Source: Cellvibrionales bacterium UBA4495 (GTDB lineage: Bacteria > Pseudomonadota > Gammaproteobacteria > Pseudomonadales > Porticoccaceae). From it: a stretch of DNA of 15,141 bases. Positions within the stretch are counted from its first letter, which is position 1, and every line of letters starts with the position of its first letter. The DNA is taken from NCBI GenBank assembly GCA_002388905.1, contig DGNJ01000123.1, forward strand, positions 34,412 through 49,552, in the 5' to 3' direction. Below are positions 5,685 through 12,901 of this stretch, piece by piece. A program made the position numbers and the translations under genes. The notes below the pieces were generated by a model. That model ran no database searches, was not told where the DNA came from, and was given only the letters and a program-made list of their open reading frames with translations.

Positions 5685-8180
5685 ATGCAAATAAAACGTA
5701 CTTTGCTGGCCACCGCGTTATCCGCAGCCTGCGCGGGTATGGCGGCGCCTTCTTTCGCTCAAATCGAGGAAGTCGTAGTCACCGCTCGTAAGGCGGAAGA
5801 GAGCCTGCAGCAAACGCCGGTCGCCGTATCGGCGATGACCGAGGAGATGCTGATCAATGCCCAGGTCACCGAGATCGCCGATCTGAAGAAATCCGCTCCC
5901 AACCTTTCCATATTGTCCGGAGGTACGGGTTCCTCGGCCCTGATCTTTATCGCCATCCGGGGCGCGGCCCAGGTTTCTCCCGGCGGCCTGGCCGACGCGG
6001 CGGTGGGTACCTATATTGACGGCGTCTACTACGCACGCCCCACTGGCGGCAATGTGGACATGTTCGACGTGCAGCGGGCTGAGATTCTGCGTGGCCCCCA
6101 GGGCACTCTGTTCGGCCGGAATACCACCGGCGGCGCACTCAATATCAAGACCAATGACCCCACCGGCGAATTCGAGGGCTACGCCAAGGTCGAGACCGGC
6201 AATTACGACCACCGTCGTTTCGAGGGTGTTCTCAATGTCCCCATCGACGGCGACGAACTGGCCATGCGCTTTGCCTACCGCTACAACGAGCATGACGGTT
6301 ACGGCGATTACAAAGGCTATAACGATTCGAATTTCCTGAACGATTTCACCTGGAGCGGGTTCGATCAGGATGCAGAGGCCGTTGAAGAAAATATGTACGG
6401 TCGTTTCAAGCTGCGCTGGGCGCCGGCGGACCGGAATTTTACCGCCACCTTCGGCGCCGACTGGGGCGAGTTCCGGGATACCGGGCAACGGACAAGGGTC
6501 ACCGCGATTAACCCCGATGGCCTCGACGGATTTATCGGCTCTTTCTTTCTGGGAACCGGGTTCAATCCCGATCGTTTCCTGGCCCAGCAGAGTGACCACG
6601 ACGCCTACTGGAGCATGGATAACTCGTCCATGAACCCCGACGCCAACTGGGATCCGAGAATGGACAACCCCCAGTCCACCAACAAGATTTCCGGTGCTTA
6701 CCTGGACGTTGACGTCCAACTGGGCGATTACGACCTCAAATCCATTACCGCCTATCGGGAAACCCTCTCCACCGGTGCCGTGGACCTGGACGGCCTGCCG
6801 GTCAACCTGTTGACGTTCTACAGTGAATGGGACCAGCAACAGTGGAGCCAGGAATTCCAGTTGAGCGGCAGCTGGGGCGATCTGGACTGGACGACCGGAC
6901 TCTATTACTTCGTGGAAGATACCACGGACTTCTCCGTATCCCGGTTCGGCGGGGACTGGCCCTTCGTGTTGCCGCTGATCGACGGTGTTCCCGGCACCTC
7001 ACCGAGCACCTATATCGGGTTGCCGCTGGAAAGCGTCGCCACGACTGTTGGTATCGGCCAGAGAAGCACCAATGACGGTGTGGGCGAGAATACCTCCAAG
7101 GGGATTTTTATCCAGGCCAACTACCACTTTACCGACGCGCTGCGTGGCACCGCCGGCCTGCGCTGGACCGAGGATACACGGGAAGTGGTCAACACCAGCA
7201 CCAACTACGAGCCGGGCCAGGTCAATTCAGACGTTCTGTCCCTGGCGCTGTGCAAGATACCGCCGAATCTGCGCGACAATCCCGGCGTCTGCCGGAAGAC
7301 CGACGAAGAGGATTTCGAGTATCCCGCCTGGGTGCTGGGTCTTGACTACCAGTACAGCGAGAACCTGTTCCTCTACGCCAAGACCAGCGGCGCTTCCATG
7401 GCCGGTGGCTGGAATGTCCGGACCATCGACGTGCCGGCCTTCGAGCCGGAGGACGCGATGGATGTGGAACTGGGCTTCAAGTCCGATCTGTTCGATGGCC
7501 GGGTCCGTTTCAACGGCGCTTTCTTCCATGTCTGGTACGACGACCAGCAGCGGATCGTCAACGAGTTTGACCGTGCCAACCAGACGACGACCCAGTTCGT
7601 CACTAATGCCGGCCAGTCCACCGCTTATGGTGCGGAGTTCGAGTTGACCTGGCTTCCCTGGGATGGCATGACCATCAACAGCAGCCTGGCTTTCCTGGAA
7701 GCCGAGTACGATGAGTATGAAGTGCTGGAAGGGATCGAGACGGGCCCCAATGCAGGTCAGGCGGTCCTGGTGGATCACTCCGGCGAGGAGATGCCCCAGG
7801 CACCCGAAATGACCTTCAGCCTGGCGGCAACCCAGGTCCTGGACACGCAACTGGGTGAACTGGAACTGCACGGGGACTATTACTGGGTGGATGAGACCTG
7901 GTTCCAGGACGATACGGTTCGCCCCGGCGAAAGCGCCGCCTTCCAGGCCCAGCAGCGGGAGCGCAAGAAACACAACTCCATAGACAGCTACGGCCTGCTC
8001 AATGCCAAGGCGACCCTGCGCACCTTTGATGGCCACTGGGAGTTCAGCCTCTGGGGCAGGAACCTGACCGACAAGGTGTACTTCACCGGGCTGTCAAACT
8101 TCTTTGCCAGTGTCGGTACCGCTATGCAGTATTACGGCGAGCCGCGCACCTACGGCGCGTCCGTCAAGTACAACTGGTAG
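5685..8180 (+). CDS. TonB-dependent outer-membrane receptor (copy 1)
   Basis: 831 residues, typical of the family. Residues 1-25 form a signal peptide (KRT near the N terminus, hydrophobic core, 'SFA' before Gln26). The TonB box 'IEEVVVTA' follows at 27-34, at the mature N terminus, and there is no extra signalling domain. The plug runs from about 45 to 160, with the hallmark 'LRGPQGTLFGRNTTGGALNI' at 135-154. The rest is the 22-strand barrel, ending 'TYGASVKYNW' with the C-terminal aromatic residue expected of outer-membrane proteins. Cys523 and Cys536 in a putative loop could form a disulfide. It would import a substrate using TonB-ExbBD energy; the ligand is not evident, and in this context a hydrophobic carbon source is inferred rather than iron. 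It is paralogous to the next gene and is followed by its own terminator. The closest alternative ligand classes are siderophores or cobalamin, but no iron genes are near. Confidence 0.97.
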   Translation: MQIKRTLLATALSAACAGMAAPSFAQIEEVVVTARKAEESLQQTPVAVSAMTEEMLINAQVTEIADLKKSAPNLSILSGGTGSSALIFIAIRGAAQVSPGGLADAAVGTYIDGVYYARPTGGNVDMFDVQRAEILRGPQGTLFGRNTTGGALNIKTNDPTGEFEGYAKVETGNYDHRRFEGVLNVPIDGDELAMRFAYRYNEHDGYGDYKGYNDSNFLNDFTWSGFDQDAEAVEENMYGRFKLRWAPADRNFTATFGADWGEFRDTGQRTRVTAINPDGLDGFIGSFFLGTGFNPDRFLAQQSDHDAYWSMDNSSMNPDANWDPRMDNPQSTNKISGAYLDVDVQLGDYDLKSITAYRETLSTGAVDLDGLPVNLLTFYSEWDQQQWSQEFQLSGSWGDLDWTTGLYYFVEDTTDFSVSRFGGDWPFVLPLIDGVPGTSPSTYIGLPLESVATTVGIGQRSTNDGVGENTSKGIFIQANYHFTDALRGTAGLRWTEDTREVVNTSTNYEPGQVNSDVLSLALCKIPPNLRDNPGVCRKTDEEDFEYPAWVLGLDYQYSENLFLYAKTSGASMAGGWNVRTIDVPAFEPEDAMDVELGFKSDLFDGRVRFNGAFFHVWYDDQQRIVNEFDRANQTTTQFVTNAGQSTAYGAEFELTWLPWDGMTINSSLAFLEAEYDEYEVLEGIETGPNAGQAVLVDHSGEEMPQAPEMTFSLAATQVLDTQLGELELHGDYYWVDETWFQDDTVRPGESAAFQAQQRERKKHNSIDSYGLLNAKATLRTFDGHWEFSLWGRNLTDKVYFTGLSNFFASVGTAMQYYGEPRTYGASVKYNW
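7374..7414 (+). repeat. 41-base exact direct repeat, copy A (in receptor 1)
   Basis: Bases 7374-7414 are identical to 10244-10284 in the second receptor. They encode 'YAKTSGASMAGGWN' with the same codons throughout. The flanking DNA is similar but carries many synonymous changes, so the exact block stands out. It could result from recent gene conversion between the copies or from strong constraint. Confidence 0.85.
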
Positions 8181-8203
8181 CGTTTCGGGTTATCCGGACG
8201 CCT

Positions 8204-8233
8204 GGCGGGGGCCTCTGGGCTCCCGCCTTTTTT
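8204..8233 (+). terminator. Intrinsic terminator after receptor 1
   Basis: GGCGGGGGCC (8204-8213) pairs with GGCTCCCGCC (8218-8227) around TCTG: a 10-base stem with one G-U pair, followed at once by six Ts (8228-8233). It begins 23 bases after the receptor stop, and separates the two receptor genes transcriptionally. Confidence 0.93.
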
Positions 8234-8575
8234 ATGCGCTGACATTAACAGCCTTGAAAACAGTGCGGTGCCCGGTCACCGCTCTTATAGGCTGTATTAT
8301 TAAAGTGCCTGCATTGACGAGTTGCATGGGGTAACAAAATGGTTGACAGTCAGCTTTTTAAAGGCATAAAGTGGCGCCGATAAGCAAAACAAGACAGTGA
8401 CTTAAAGAGGGGGGTGGTCGATGGCAATCTGGTGTCGACCGGTATTCTTCTCTTTTGTGCCCCGGCACCCGGCCCGACCGGGTAACCACTGGTTGTTCTT
8501 GGCATGCTTATCTATTAAAGAAGCGCGTGTTGCGCGAGCTTGGAAAAAGAAACTTTAGCTCCGGGAGAAGGAAGC
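8234..8575. other. Long non-coding leader between the receptors
   Basis: About 340 bases without a credible gene. It holds a promoter candidate at 8343-8370. Downstream are two possible hairpins: GGTCGA (8416-8421) with TCGACC (8435-8440) over a 13-base loop, and CCCGG (8468-8472) with CCGGG (8478-8482) over 5 bases. A Shine-Dalgarno GGGAGAAGG precedes the ATG at 8576. If the promoter is right, the mRNA leader is about 200 bases, which is long for a plain 5' end. Confidence 0.5.
8343..8370 (+). promoter_or_regulatory. Candidate sigma-70 promoter for receptor 2
   Basis: A perfect -35 TTGACA (8343-8348) is followed after 16 bases by CATAAA (8365-8370), which matches the -10 consensus at 4 of 6. 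The spacer is AT-rich. It lies past the terminator of receptor 1, so it could drive receptor 2 independently, with a start near 8377. Confidence 0.42.
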
Positions 8576-11044
8576 ATGTTACTGAAACGCACACTTATAT
8601 CCACGGCCCTGTCCGCGGCCGTTGCAGGGATGGCTGCGCCAGCCCTGTCCCAGATCGAGGAAGTTGTCGTTACCGCCCGTAAGGCCCAGGAGAGTCTGCA
8701 GTCCACGCCAGTGGCGGTCACCGCCCTGAGCGAGGAAATGCTGATCAAGGCCCAGGTCACCAAAATCGACGACCTTCGCCGCTCGGCCCCCAGCCTCTCA
8801 ATTATGAGCGGTGGTACGGGTTCCTCCGCACTGATTTTCCTCTCCATCCGGGGTAATGCCCAGGTCTCTCCCAGCGGCGGTACCGACCCCGCAGTGGCCA
8901 CCTACGTCGACGGTGTCTACCTGGCCCGCCCCACCGGCGGCAACGTGGATATGTTCGATGTCTCCCAGGCGGAAGTCCTGCGCGGGCCCCAGGGTACTCT
9001 TTTCGGCCGTAACACCACCGGCGGTGCCCTGAATATCAAAACCAACGATCCCACCGGCGAGTTCGGGGGTTACGGCAAGATCGAGATTGGCAATTACGAG
9101 CACCGTCGCTTCGAAGGTGTGTTGAATGTGCCGATCATGGGTGAGGAGCTGGGCGCTCGTTTCGCCGTCCGTTACAACGAGCGTGATGGCTATGGCGATT
9201 ATGTGGGCTATAGCGACCCTAACGGGTTTGTCTGGAACGGCCTCGATCAGGAAGCGGCTGCAGTAGAGGAAAACACCTACGTGCGCGCCAAGCTCCAGTG
9301 GCAGCCGCTCGATCGGAACTTTACAGCCACGCTGGGCCTGGACTGGAGCGAGTATGAAGACTCCGGTCAGCGGAGTCAGGTGGTCGGTATTAACCCGGGG
9401 GCTGCTGGTGGTCTCGTGGGTGCGATTTTTTCCGGCAATGCCGCCTTTGGCATTCCAAACGGTATCGGGTTTGATCCCCAGGCGTTTCTGGCCCAGCAGG
9501 ATCAGGAAGATACCTACTGGAATGCGGACCGCTCCTCGTTGAACACCGTACCCCCCGATTCCAGGCTGGCAGATCCCGAATCCACCAATGAAAACAAGGG
9601 TGCATACCTGACACTGGATTTCGATCTGGGTGGAAGTCTTGCCCTGAAATCCATCACCGCTTATCGGGAGGCTACCTCTACAGGTACGGTGGACCTGGAC
9701 GGCCTGCCCGTGTCCCTGCTGACTTTCCACAGTGAATGGGACCAGGAGCAGTGGAGCCAGGAATTCCAGCTGAGCGGGTCCGTCAACGACGACCTGGACT
9801 GGATAACCGGCCTCTATTATTTCACCGAAGACAGCGGGGATTTTTCCGTTAACCGGTTCGGCCGTGATTTTGCCTCGGCCCTGATCCAGTCCGGTGCACC
9901 GGTAACGGGTGTGCCCCTGGAGCTGATCGCTCCTTTCATGGCCCTGAGCACCAACGATGCGGTCCATGAAAATATTTCCTACGGGGCCTTCGCGCAAGCC
10001 AACTACAGCTTTACCGAAAAGCTGCGCGGTACACTCGGGTTCCGCTATACCTGGGACGAGCGGGAGACCAGGATCTTCAGCGAAAACCCCGAAAGCGGCC
10101 AACTGGTTCCGGCGCAGTGCAAGATCGAGGCCGCTGACCGGGATATTCCGGGCGGCCCCTGCGAACGGACCCAGAACGCCAAGTTCGAGTACCCGGCCTG
10201 GGTAGTGAGCCTGGATTACCAGTACTCGGACAACCTGTTCCTGTACGCCAAGACCAGCGGCGCTTCCATGGCCGGTGGCTGGAACTTCCGCTCCTCCAGC
10301 AACCCTTCTTTTGACCCCGAGCAGGTCAAGGATGTGGAAGTGGGCTTCAAGTCGGATCTGTTTGATGGCAGGGTTCGCTTCAATGGTGCCTTTTTCTACA
10401 TGAAGGCCACCGATCAGCAACGTCTGATTAACATTGCAGTGGATAACCAGCCTGTCCAGTTTATCCGCAACGCGGGTAAATCCCAGACCGAGGGCGCTGA
10501 GTTCGAGCTGACCTGGCTGCCCTGGGACGGCATGAATATCAATGCCAGCGTGTCCATACTGGATGTTGAGTACGAGAAGTACAGTTCTCTCGAACTGGTC
10601 ACCAGCGGCCCTAATGCCGGTGATCTTGTGACGGTGGACAGGAGTGACGAGAACCCCGTTCATGCCCCCGAGCTGACTTACAGCATCGCTGCGACCCAGA
10701 CTTTCTACACAGACCTGGGTGAACTGGATCTGCATGTGGATTACTACTGGGTCGACGAAACCTGGTTCCAGGACAACACTGTCAATCCCTTCGAATCCGC
10801 TGCCGTACAGGCGAATCAGCGTGAAGAGCAACAGTGGAACTCCGTGCCCGAGTACGACCTGATCAATGCGCGGGCCACGTTGCGAAGCAACGACGGTCAC
10901 TGGGAGTTCAGCCTTTGGGGCAAAAACCTGGCGGACGAAGAGTACTACACGAGCGTAGCCAATTTCTGGAACGCTTTCGGTACCGCACTTCGTTATAACG
11001 GTGCACCACGCACTTACGGCGCTTCCGTTAAATACAACTGGTAA
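8576..11044 (+). CDS. TonB-dependent outer-membrane receptor (copy 2)
   Basis: 822 residues from the ATG at 8576. I prefer this start to the in-frame ATG at 8540 because it has GGGAGAAGG just upstream and because the protein then begins MLLKRTLISTALSAA, in register with copy 1. The signal peptide ends about residue 25, the TonB box IEEVVVTA is at 27-34 and the plug hallmark is at 135-154, at exactly the same positions as in copy 1. It ends 'TYGASVKYNW', as copy 1 does. The Cys pair is kept (Cys515, Cys529). The most divergent parts are putative extracellular segments, for example about 280-340 and 425-470, where length and sequence differ. This suggests duplication followed by change in ligand recognition. 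It has its own candidate promoter and terminator. The substrate is unknown; import linked to the surrounding catabolic genes is inferred. Confidence 0.97.
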   Translation: MLLKRTLISTALSAAVAGMAAPALSQIEEVVVTARKAQESLQSTPVAVTALSEEMLIKAQVTKIDDLRRSAPSLSIMSGGTGSSALIFLSIRGNAQVSPSGGTDPAVATYVDGVYLARPTGGNVDMFDVSQAEVLRGPQGTLFGRNTTGGALNIKTNDPTGEFGGYGKIEIGNYEHRRFEGVLNVPIMGEELGARFAVRYNERDGYGDYVGYSDPNGFVWNGLDQEAAAVEENTYVRAKLQWQPLDRNFTATLGLDWSEYEDSGQRSQVVGINPGAAGGLVGAIFSGNAAFGIPNGIGFDPQAFLAQQDQEDTYWNADRSSLNTVPPDSRLADPESTNENKGAYLTLDFDLGGSLALKSITAYREATSTGTVDLDGLPVSLLTFHSEWDQEQWSQEFQLSGSVNDDLDWITGLYYFTEDSGDFSVNRFGRDFASALIQSGAPVTGVPLELIAPFMALSTNDAVHENISYGAFAQANYSFTEKLRGTLGFRYTWDERETRIFSENPESGQLVPAQCKIEAADRDIPGGPCERTQNAKFEYPAWVVSLDYQYSDNLFLYAKTSGASMAGGWNFRSSSNPSFDPEQVKDVEVGFKSDLFDGRVRFNGAFFYMKATDQQRLINIAVDNQPVQFIRNAGKSQTEGAEFELTWLPWDGMNINASVSILDVEYEKYSSLELVTSGPNAGDLVTVDRSDENPVHAPELTYSIAATQTFYTDLGELDLHVDYYWVDETWFQDNTVNPFESAAVQANQREEQQWNSVPEYDLINARATLRSNDGHWEFSLWGKNLADEEYYTSVANFWNAFGTALRYNGAPRTYGASVKYNW
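10244..10284 (+). repeat. 41-base exact direct repeat, copy B (in receptor 2)
   Basis: The second copy of the block described at 7374-7414, in the same reading frame and at the same place in the barrel. It lies 2,870 bases downstream of copy A. Exact repeats of this size could allow recombination between the receptors, giving a hybrid gene and loss of the DNA between them. Confidence 0.85.
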
Positions 11045-11081
11045 TTGCCGGGTCTGAACCCGAGTCAATGACTCTAAACGG

Positions 11082-11130
11082 GCGGGTTATTCGGTGCTGT
11101 CTCGGGCAGCCACGGATAACCCGCTTTTTT
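11082..11130 (+). terminator. Intrinsic terminator after receptor 2
   Basis: An 18-base left arm (11082-11099) pairs with 11107-11124 around a 7-base loop. There is one G-U pair and a two-base internal mismatch, and the outermost nine pairs, GCGGGTTAT with ATAACCCGC, are perfect. Six Ts follow (11125-11130). It starts 37 bases after the receptor stop. Confidence 0.94.
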
Positions 11131-11307
11131 ATTGCTTAAGTACGGTCGGCCGGGAAACGCCGCCTCGATCGAGAGGAAGAGCCAGTCGCCATCTTGATGG
11201 TCTTGGGTCATTCGTTTGATGACTCTGATCCCGTTGATTCTGTCTTTCAATGGATTGCGTTAAACGAGCCGGTACAACCCAACCCCCGAATATGAGAGGA
11301 AAGCCCT
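11131..11307. other. Leader of the SnoaL_4 gene
   Basis: No gene is seen. CTCGATCGAG (11164-11173) is a perfect 10-base palindrome. GTCAT (11207-11211) and ATGAC (11219-11223) form an inverted repeat with a 7-base spacer. Either could bind a regulator, but both are short. GAGAGGAAAG precedes the start codon at 11308. I found no convincing promoter boxes, although the terminator upstream implies that one exists. Confidence 0.3.
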
Positions 11308-11763
11308 ATGGAATCCGCCATCCAATTTGAAGTCTGCAAGGCCGTTCAGGAGTTGAAGGCCCGCTACTGTCGGTTCATGGACACCAAGCAGTGGGACCAG
11401 TGGGCGGAGGTTTTCGCCGACGATATTGTCATGGATTGCAGCGACGATGTTTCCCCGGATATCGGTGATCCCGTAACCCGGGGCCGCGACAAGGTAGTGG
11501 CCCAGGTCCGGGGCTTCGTGGGGGAGGCGATTACTGTGCACCAGGTCCATGCACCGGAGATCGAACTTATTTCGGAGACCAGCGCAAAGGCTGTCTGGGC
11601 CATGTCTGACGTGGTTATCTGGCCCGAGGGTGTCAACTCGCCCGTGCCCGGCGTTACTACGCTTCACGGCTACGGGCACTATCACGAGAGCTATGAATGT
11701 CGCGATGGCCGCTGGCAGATCACCTCCCTCAAGCTGACGCGGCTGCATCTGCAAACGTTCTGA
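11308..11763 (+). CDS. SnoaL_4 / BaiE-like dehydratase-type protein
   Basis: 151 residues, a single NTF2-like barrel of the SnoaL_4 group (scytalone-dehydratase / bile-acid 7alpha-dehydratase relatives). The bile-acid dehydratase BaiE uses Tyr30, Asp35, His83, Asp106 and Arg146 (recalled from the literature). This protein has Tyr20 and Asp25 ('RYCRFMD', same spacing of 5), His78 and Asp101 ('VHQV' and 'MSDVV', same spacing of 23) and Arg145 ('LKLTRL'). Fold markers include 'WAEVFADDIVMD' (32-43) and 'GRWQITSLKLTRL' (134-146). A dehydratase or isomerase acting on a hydroxylated cyclic compound is inferred. The start at 11308 is preceded by GAGAGGAAAG. It is cut off from receptor 2 by a terminator, and converges with the phosphotransferase gene with 15 bases between stops. 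Confidence 0.82.
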   Translation: MESAIQFEVCKAVQELKARYCRFMDTKQWDQWAEVFADDIVMDCSDDVSPDIGDPVTRGRDKVVAQVRGFVGEAITVHQVHAPEIELISETSAKAVWAMSDVVIWPEGVNSPVPGVTTLHGYGHYHESYECRDGRWQITSLKLTRLHLQTF

Positions 11764-11778
11764 AAGGACAGAGCGGAA

Positions 11779-12897
11779 TCAGCCGGTGAGCAGGGTGATA
11801 AACGCCATAAAATCCTCGCTGACTTCGATATCGTCCATGCCCAGGCGGCGTGCCAGTGTCACCGCCGGCGGTGTGTAGAGCCAGGCATCGTTGTCCGCCT
11901 TGAATCGGCCCCGTTCCACCTGCCGGTCCACCAGGCGCATGTTGGCGATGGCCATGCGCAGCCAGACAAGAATGTCATAGTATTCCATGGCCACCACCGG
12001 CCGCCCCAGGGCTTGCGAGTAAACGGCAATGATTTCCTCGCGCTCGGGCAATCCCGCCAGCCTGGGCAGGCCGTTGCCGGCACTGAGCAATTCGTCGAAC
12101 ATCATCCACCAGGCCAGGTCGATTTCCCCGGGGCCCAGGGAGGCGAATTCCCAATCCAGCAACCCGGTGACATCGCCTCGGTCGCTGAACAGCATGTTGG
12201 ATGAGTTGGGGTCGCCCCAGAGGACATCCACCGGTTGATTGGCGGGCCTGTTTCCTTTCAGGTAGTCCAGGGCGGCGTCGCAGATGGGGTTTTGCCGTTC
12301 GCCCACCGCCCAGCGCACCCAGCTTTCCAGCCATTCCAGGTAGGTATCCAGGCCGGGTTCGCGCCCCGGCACGGGATTCAGGCACTGGAAACCGTCGCGC
12401 CAGTCCAGGCGGTTGACCCGGGCAATGGCGCGAACGGCGTTGAGCCACACCCGCTTGCGCTCGCTTTCGGGCAGGTCGTGCAGCCACCCACTGACATTAT
12501 AATTGGGCTTGACCGGCAGCACCTTGCCGGGCAGGCGTTCCATTACCAGGAAAGGGTCCCCCAGAACCTGGCCGGTTTCGTCGATGCCCACCAGGCCGGG
12601 GACGGGAATGTGAGGGAATCTCGCCATGGCGGCCATGGCATTCCACTGGTGTTTGAGGGTGGGGGTGGGCAGCAGGTCCTGTCCCGCCAGTTGCCGGCGC
12701 AGCACGAAAGGCTTTTGTATCGGTCGCCTCTCATGCCAGGCCGCTTCGAAGAGAATGGTTTCAGCGGAGAAACCGGCGGTGAGCGAGCGGTCGATGACCG
12801 GGATGGTCAGGCTGTCCGGGTCTGTGCCGAGGGCCCGTGCCAGCCAGGGGGCCAGCCGGGCACTCAGTTCCGCGTCGTTGGATGACCGGGCCGCCAT
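11779..12897 (-). CDS. APH-family phosphotransferase (ACAD10/choline-kinase-like)
   Basis: 372 residues. It has a kinase-like fold: 'SLTAGFSAET' (about 38-47) in the nucleotide-loop position, 'FVLRRQ' where kinases carry the strand-3 Lys, and the linker 'DPFLVMERLPG' (about 114-124). The catalytic loop is 'WGDPNSSNM', with Asp229 and Asn234, and the metal motif 'LLDWEFA' has Asp248 and Glu250. The usual HGD is WGD here, as I recall for other members of this phosphotransferase group. Relatives lie near acyl-CoA dehydrogenases and act on hydroxyacyl or small alcohol substrates. An antibiotic-resistance role is not supported by context. The start at 12897 is 4 bases after the TetR stop, so the two genes are coupled; the longer frame to 13041 would overlap the TetR gene by 140 bases and adds no domain. 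The substrate is unknown. Confidence 0.87.
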   Translation of the reverse strand: MAARSSNDAELSARLAPWLARALGTDPDSLTIPVIDRSLTAGFSAETILFEAAWHERRPIQKPFVLRRQLAGQDLLPTPTLKHQWNAMAAMARFPHIPVPGLVGIDETGQVLGDPFLVMERLPGKVLPVKPNYNVSGWLHDLPESERKRVWLNAVRAIARVNRLDWRDGFQCLNPVPGREPGLDTYLEWLESWVRWAVGERQNPICDAALDYLKGNRPANQPVDVLWGDPNSSNMLFSDRGDVTGLLDWEFASLGPGEIDLAWWMMFDELLSAGNGLPRLAGLPEREEIIAVYSQALGRPVVAMEYYDILVWLRMAIANMRLVDRQVERGRFKADNDAWLYTPPAVTLARRLGMDDIEVSEDFMAFITLLTG

Positions 12898-12901
12898 GGG
12901 T

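Noticed and set aside
5718..8036. Two long - strand frames opposite receptor 1
   Set aside because: Their repeated hydrophobic and Gly/Val-rich content mirrors receptor codons in reverse; no independent gene evidence.
8540..8575. Upstream ATG giving receptor 2 twelve extra residues
   Set aside because: It would place a charged segment before the signal peptide and break the match to copy 1; the Shine-Dalgarno favours 8576.
8798..11068. Open frame of 756 codons on the - strand opposite receptor 2
   Set aside because: It lies fully antisense to a well-supported receptor gene, has no recognisable domain and has a low-complexity shadow-like composition. Long antisense frames are expected in GC-rich coding DNA.
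12195..12221. WGD instead of HGD in the phosphotransferase catalytic loop as a defect
   Set aside because: The catalytic Asp and Asn and the downstream D-x-E are intact, and I recall WGD as a recurring variant in this family.
12549..12593. Kinase-like gene read as an aminoglycoside resistance gene
   Set aside because: The fold is APH-like, but it is coupled to a TetR gene in a catabolic locus and resembles the ACAD10-type phosphotransferases. Nothing supports antibiotic modification.
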